Assembly: GCA_963715455.1 (NCBI GenBank)
Contig: OY970245.1
Span: forward strand, 2,542,001 to 2,606,000
Origin: VRUE01 sp963715455
GTDB lineage: Bacteria; Actinomycetota; Thermoleophilia; Solirubrobacterales; 70-9
Reading direction: 5' to 3'
DNA length: 64,000 nt
Positions 61,299 to 64,000 of the stretch are shown one piece after another (position 1 is the first letter of the stretch; every line of letters starts with the position of its first letter). The translations under genes were made by a program, and so were the position numbers. The notes below the pieces were generated by a model. That model had not been told where the DNA came from and made no database searches. It saw only the letters and a list, made by a program, of their open reading frames with translations.

Positions 61299-62687
61299 GT
61301 GTTTCGCCTGCGACAGTTTTGCGTTACCGCGATCTCGGTGGCTGGCTTGCTGCTTGTCGTTGCAACCCCCGCCTCGGCTACCGAATTCTTCAACGGGAAC
61401 TTCGAGACGGGCGACCTTTCTCAGTGGGCTTACGTCCAAGCAATTCCTGGCCGCGTAACCGCGGTCAAAAGCCCGGTCTCACAGGGAACCTACGCCGGGC
61501 GCTTCGAAGTCAAAGAAGGCGATAAAGAGCCGGATACCGGATCACAACGGGCCGAGGTGTGGTCTGGAGAGGAATTCGAAGGATCGGATATTCGCTACTT
61601 CCGCATCCTCAGCCGGGTCGACTCGTGGGACTTCGGTCATTGGGGCATGATTTGGAAGGCTCTGGATCAAAGCGGCGGCTCGCCCCCGCTTTCGCTGCAG
61701 ATCTACGCAAATGGCTCAACGCCCATGCTGTGGCTAGGTCATGGCAGCGGATCCGCCGACTACTGGGAGGCGCCGCTTCCCGAACTGGGAAATTGGTTCG
61801 AGGTCGTAATCCGGGTCGAGTTTGGCGCAAAAGGATCGCTGAAAGTCTGGCTGAACGGCGAACCCCAGGAAATGCTCAATGAAGAATTGACCTTCGACGA
61901 AATCGACACCCTCGGAAAAGCGCCGAGCGAGGACAAGCTCGGGCTCTATCGCTCGTCCTCCTCTGAAGGCACGGCCGTCGTCTATCACGACGACTACCGC
62001 GTAACCGATGAATTCTTCAGCGACCCCCCGGAGCCGGCGCCGCTCTTCCAAGGCGACTTCGAGACGGGGAATCTCACGCAGTGGGCTTCCGTCCAAGCTA
62101 TTCCTGGCCGGATCACCGCGGTCAAAAGCCCGGTCTCACAGGGAACCTACGCCGGGCGCTTCGAAGTCAAAGAAGGCGATAAAGAGCCGGCCACCGGATC
62201 ACAACGGGCCGAGGTGATCTCGGGTGAGGAATTCGAAGAATCGGATATTCGCTACTTCCGCATCCTCAGCCGGGTCGACTCGTGGGACTTCGGTCACTGG
62301 GGCATGATTTGGCAGATGCACGACGAAAGCGCTGGGTCGCCTCCGCTTTCGTTGCAGATCTACTTAGACAAATCCACCCCGATGCTATGGCTGGGGCCCG
62401 GGAATGGGTCTGCGGACTACTGGGAGGCCCCGCTCCCCGGATTGGAAGGTTGGTTCGAGGTGGTCATCCGTGTCGACTTTGGCGCCGAAGGTTCTCTGAA
62501 GGTATGGCTCGACGGAGAACCACAGCTAATGCTCAACGGGAAAGCTGCTTACGAAGCAATCGACACTCTTGGCGAAGCCCCTGGCTACGACAAGCTCGGC
62601 ATCTATCGCTCGTCCTCCTCCAAAGGCACCGCCGTCGTCTATCACGACGACTACCGCGTAACCGATGAATTCTTCAGCGACCCTTAG
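61299..62687 (+). CDS. Secreted polysaccharide lyase-like protein, two tandem domains
   Basis: From GTG 61299, 462 aa: signal peptide FCVTAISVAGLLLVVATPASA, then two about 210-residue copies of a heparin-lyase-I-like fold. Each contains GNFETGDLSQWAYVQAIPGR (or its variant), QGTYAGRFEVKEGDKEP, FGHWGMIW, PLSLQIY and NWFEVVIRVEFGAKGSLKVWL. The family includes glucuronan and heparin lyases, but the catalytic residues are not checked. A small AGAGC/GCTCT hairpin lies at 61281-61296. Confidence 0.85.
   Translation: MFRLRQFCVTAISVAGLLLVVATPASATEFFNGNFETGDLSQWAYVQAIPGRVTAVKSPVSQGTYAGRFEVKEGDKEPDTGSQRAEVWSGEEFEGSDIRYFRILSRVDSWDFGHWGMIWKALDQSGGSPPLSLQIYANGSTPMLWLGHGSGSADYWEAPLPELGNWFEVVIRVEFGAKGSLKVWLNGEPQEMLNEELTFDEIDTLGKAPSEDKLGLYRSSSSEGTAVVYHDDYRVTDEFFSDPPEPAPLFQGDFETGNLTQWASVQAIPGRITAVKSPVSQGTYAGRFEVKEGDKEPATGSQRAEVISGEEFEESDIRYFRILSRVDSWDFGHWGMIWQMHDESAGSPPLSLQIYLDKSTPMLWLGPGNGSADYWEAPLPGLEGWFEVVIRVDFGAEGSLKVWLDGEPQLMLNGKAAYEAIDTLGEAPGYDKLGIYRSSSSKGTAVVYHDDYRVTDEFFSDP
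61388..62685 (+). repeat. Internal tandem duplication of the lyase domain
   Basis: Repeat 1 (about 61388-62026) and repeat 2 (about 62045-62685) are alike; the first 150 and last 80 nt are nearly identical at DNA level, while the centre has diverged, suggesting gene conversion at the ends. Confidence 0.85.
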
Positions 62688-62705
62688 AGCACAGCAACAC
62701 TGAGC

Positions 62706-62990
62706 TCAGAGACCCAATACCAGTGAGAGGGCTTCGTCGACGGCTCGAAGCTCGTCGGCATCGAGGCGGCCAGCGGAACGTCCAAGCCGCTGTGGATCCA
62801 CGACGGTGGTCTGCCACGAGACGGAAGAGTCGCAGCGATGCCCGATGGGCCTCAGCAATTTTCGAGGCTTGGACGACGAATCGGTCCCGTTGCCAACTCA
62901 CCCGAGAAACACGACAACTGGAGCTTTCCCTTCCGGCCAGCCGCACCACCGGGATCCCTTCTTGACGACAATTGCACCAGACCACCCGCG
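62706..62990 (-). pseudogene. MazF/PemK-like toxin remnant
   Basis: The C-terminus reads TTVVDPQRLGRSAGRLDADE then LRAVDEALSLVLGL and stops at 62706, matching the end of MazF-type RNases. The preceding conserved segment (WQRDRFVVQASKIAEAHRASL) is in another frame, so at least one frameshift or insertion separates them. No antitoxin gene is visible. The family assignment rests on these short motifs. Confidence 0.5.
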
Positions 62991-63112
62991 CGGCCCAATG
63001 CGTCGACCAGGCATTTGAGACGCTCGCTGGGCAAAACGCTGAAACATGCTCCATACATCGTCAGCAGGGTCCTTGCGCAACGACGGGATGGGCTGACGTG
63101 GGGCTTACGAGT

Positions 63113-63526
63113 TCACTCAGCTGGCCAGCGACGCGGAGGTGGATCCGTACTCGAATCAAACAGCATGAGATTATCAAGGTTTCGTTTGAAGAAAACAGTC
63201 TTGTAGACAGCGAGGTCAACGCCTCGACACTTTTCCACCGGTTTCTGAGGAGACAGCAGCAACTTCAGAAAGACACGGTTGCCGGAATATCTCGCTATTG
63301 CGCGCTGGACACTCGGCTTTGGGGTCCCTACACAGTAGTCAACTTCTCCAACAAGCCGAGCCTGCTTAGGACCGGTCCGCTTGAAAATCGACCATTCAAG
63401 GGCTTCTTGCTTAGAGGCAATTGCGTCTCCCTCGCCCCCGCAACTTCCCAAGCCCAGCATGAAGCAAACGATCAGTATAAGACCAGAAACTGGTCTATAT
63501 GTTGCCATTTTAGAATTAAGGCGCAT
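63113..63526 (-). CDS. Putative lipoprotein
   Basis: The 137-aa product has a signal of lipoprotein type: MATYRPVSGLILIVCFMLGL then LGSCGG with the lipid-anchored cysteine. The rest is a small basic domain ending in RWPAE. A shorter start at the second ATG is possible. A segment of its gene (63226-63325) is duplicated at 63897-64000. Function is unknown. Confidence 0.65.
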   Translation of the reverse strand: MRLNSKMATYRPVSGLILIVCFMLGLGSCGGEGDAIASKQEALEWSIFKRTGPKQARLVGEVDYCVGTPKPSVQRAIARYSGNRVFLKLLLSPQKPVEKCRGVDLAVYKTVFFKRNLDNLMLFDSSTDPPPRRWPAE

Positions 63527-63540
63527 TTAGCCTCCGAGCC

Positions 63541-63900
63541 TCAGACGCAGTGGCTCAAGCCACGGGCTGTGCAAAATGCCTGGTAGATGTTGCCATTCAT
63601 GTTGGGTGGGTGCAGCAAGGGCTCGACAAGCCCCTGAACACCGCCTCGCCTTGACACCAGCAATCCAATCGAGGCACCCGTCCGGGGACTCCATACCGGA
63701 GCTCCACTGTCACCATGATCCGGGTATGTCTCGAACTTCACCCAGTACCCCCCGCTCACTCCCGCAGCATCCTGATAATGCTTATCTCGTGAGAGTATCG
63801 GGCCACAAGATGGAGTTTGCGTTTTCACACCTGAATAACAGACCCGATTTCCAACGAGCGAGGAAAACCGTCGCGCGCGACTTTGCCGATTTCTTTCCAA
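63541..63900 (-). pseudogene. Trypsin-like (S1) protease C-terminal fragment
   Basis: Listed from a TTG at 63900, the frame has VGNRVCYSGVKTQTPSCGPIL then DHGDSGAPVWSPRTGASIGLL, containing the GDSGAP nucleophile serine motif and the cysteine loop of streptogrisin-like proteases. The catalytic His and Asp would lie in an N-terminal part that is not present: upstream sequence is the duplicated lipoprotein-like segment in another frame. It appears to be a truncated or chimeric protease gene. Confidence 0.65.
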
Positions 63901-64000
63901 TCTTTTTCACTGGTCTCTTAGGAGACAGCAACTTCAGAAAGACACGTTGTCGGAATCGGAATATCTAGTTATCACGCGCTGGACACTCGGCTTTGAGGTC
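63897..64000. repeat. Second, altered copy of a lipoprotein-gene segment (cut by the window edge)
   Basis: About 100 nt matching 63226-63325 (AGGAGACAGC, AACTTCAGAAAGACAC, GCGCTGGACACTCGGCTTT). Relative to the first copy it has small indels that break the minus-strand frame after YSDSDNVSF. Confidence 0.75.

Overview
The window is a high-GC chromosome segment with tightly packed, often overlapping genes. Two near-identical acyl-CoA dehydrogenases, a BKACE/CaiB/acyl-CoA carboxylase operon, a DesA3-like desaturase with its own reductase, a deazaflavin-type nitroreductase-family gene and SigB/SigF-type stress regulation all point to an actinobacterium. The overall style (many acyl-CoA enzymes, cyclase-ATPase-TPR regulators, a SpoIIE phosphatase) fits Thermoleophilia/Solirubrobacterales; this placement is inference, as no rRNA or tRNA gene is visible.

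Layout: 1-3.4 kb holds a partial SDR and a divergent cyclase/AAA/TPR regulator. Around 3.6 kb is a 21-codon hydrophobic micro-ORF with an RBS-adjacent hairpin and its own terminators. At 3.8-14.0 kb a five-gene acyl-CoA operon (enoyl-CoA hydratase, carboxylase beta subunit, BKACE, CaiB, MerR) diverges from an acyl-CoA dehydrogenase, followed by a DUF4393-DUF445 pair and a second acyl-CoA dehydrogenase.

At 14.0-21.7 kb a 7.7-kb integrative element sits in the 3' end of the second acyl-CoA dehydrogenase. Its tyrosine integrase gene reads through the attachment core, so the integrase C-terminus differs between the integrated and excised states. The element carries an excisionase-like protein, two small regulators, a divergent XRE protein, a PIN toxin with an unusually large (302 aa) partner, and a 927-aa RloC/PrrC-like ATPase with a zinc hook. 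A second, decayed element with an integrase fragment and a third att-like sequence lies at 22.5-24.8 kb.

24.8-36 kb is metabolic and housekeeping: acetyltransferases, SixA phosphatase, VOC protein, SDRs, MBL hydrolase, PlsC, glycerol kinase, an orphan holin-like membrane protein, amidase and GT2. 36-44 kb has a stand-alone biotin carrier with an enoyl-CoA hydratase and DNA glycosylase, a GGDEF protein, a GH3 enzyme, bioB-bioF-bioD and YaaA; bioA lies separately at 48.6 kb. 44-48.5 kb holds a MarR-controlled MFS pump and the desaturase/reductase pair. 50-60 kb has an ECF sigma factor with a DUF4349 membrane protein, NUDIX, LemA, rubredoxin, a GMC oxidoreductase, Mn-type SOD, and a general-stress module (SigB/F-like sigma factor, HATPase anti-sigma, SpoIIE phosphatase with an apparent frameshift). 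60-64 kb contains secreted carbohydrate enzymes, including a tandemly duplicated polysaccharide-lyase-like protein, and ends in a decayed mosaic (MazF remnant, lipoprotein, trypsin-like fragment, duplicated segments).
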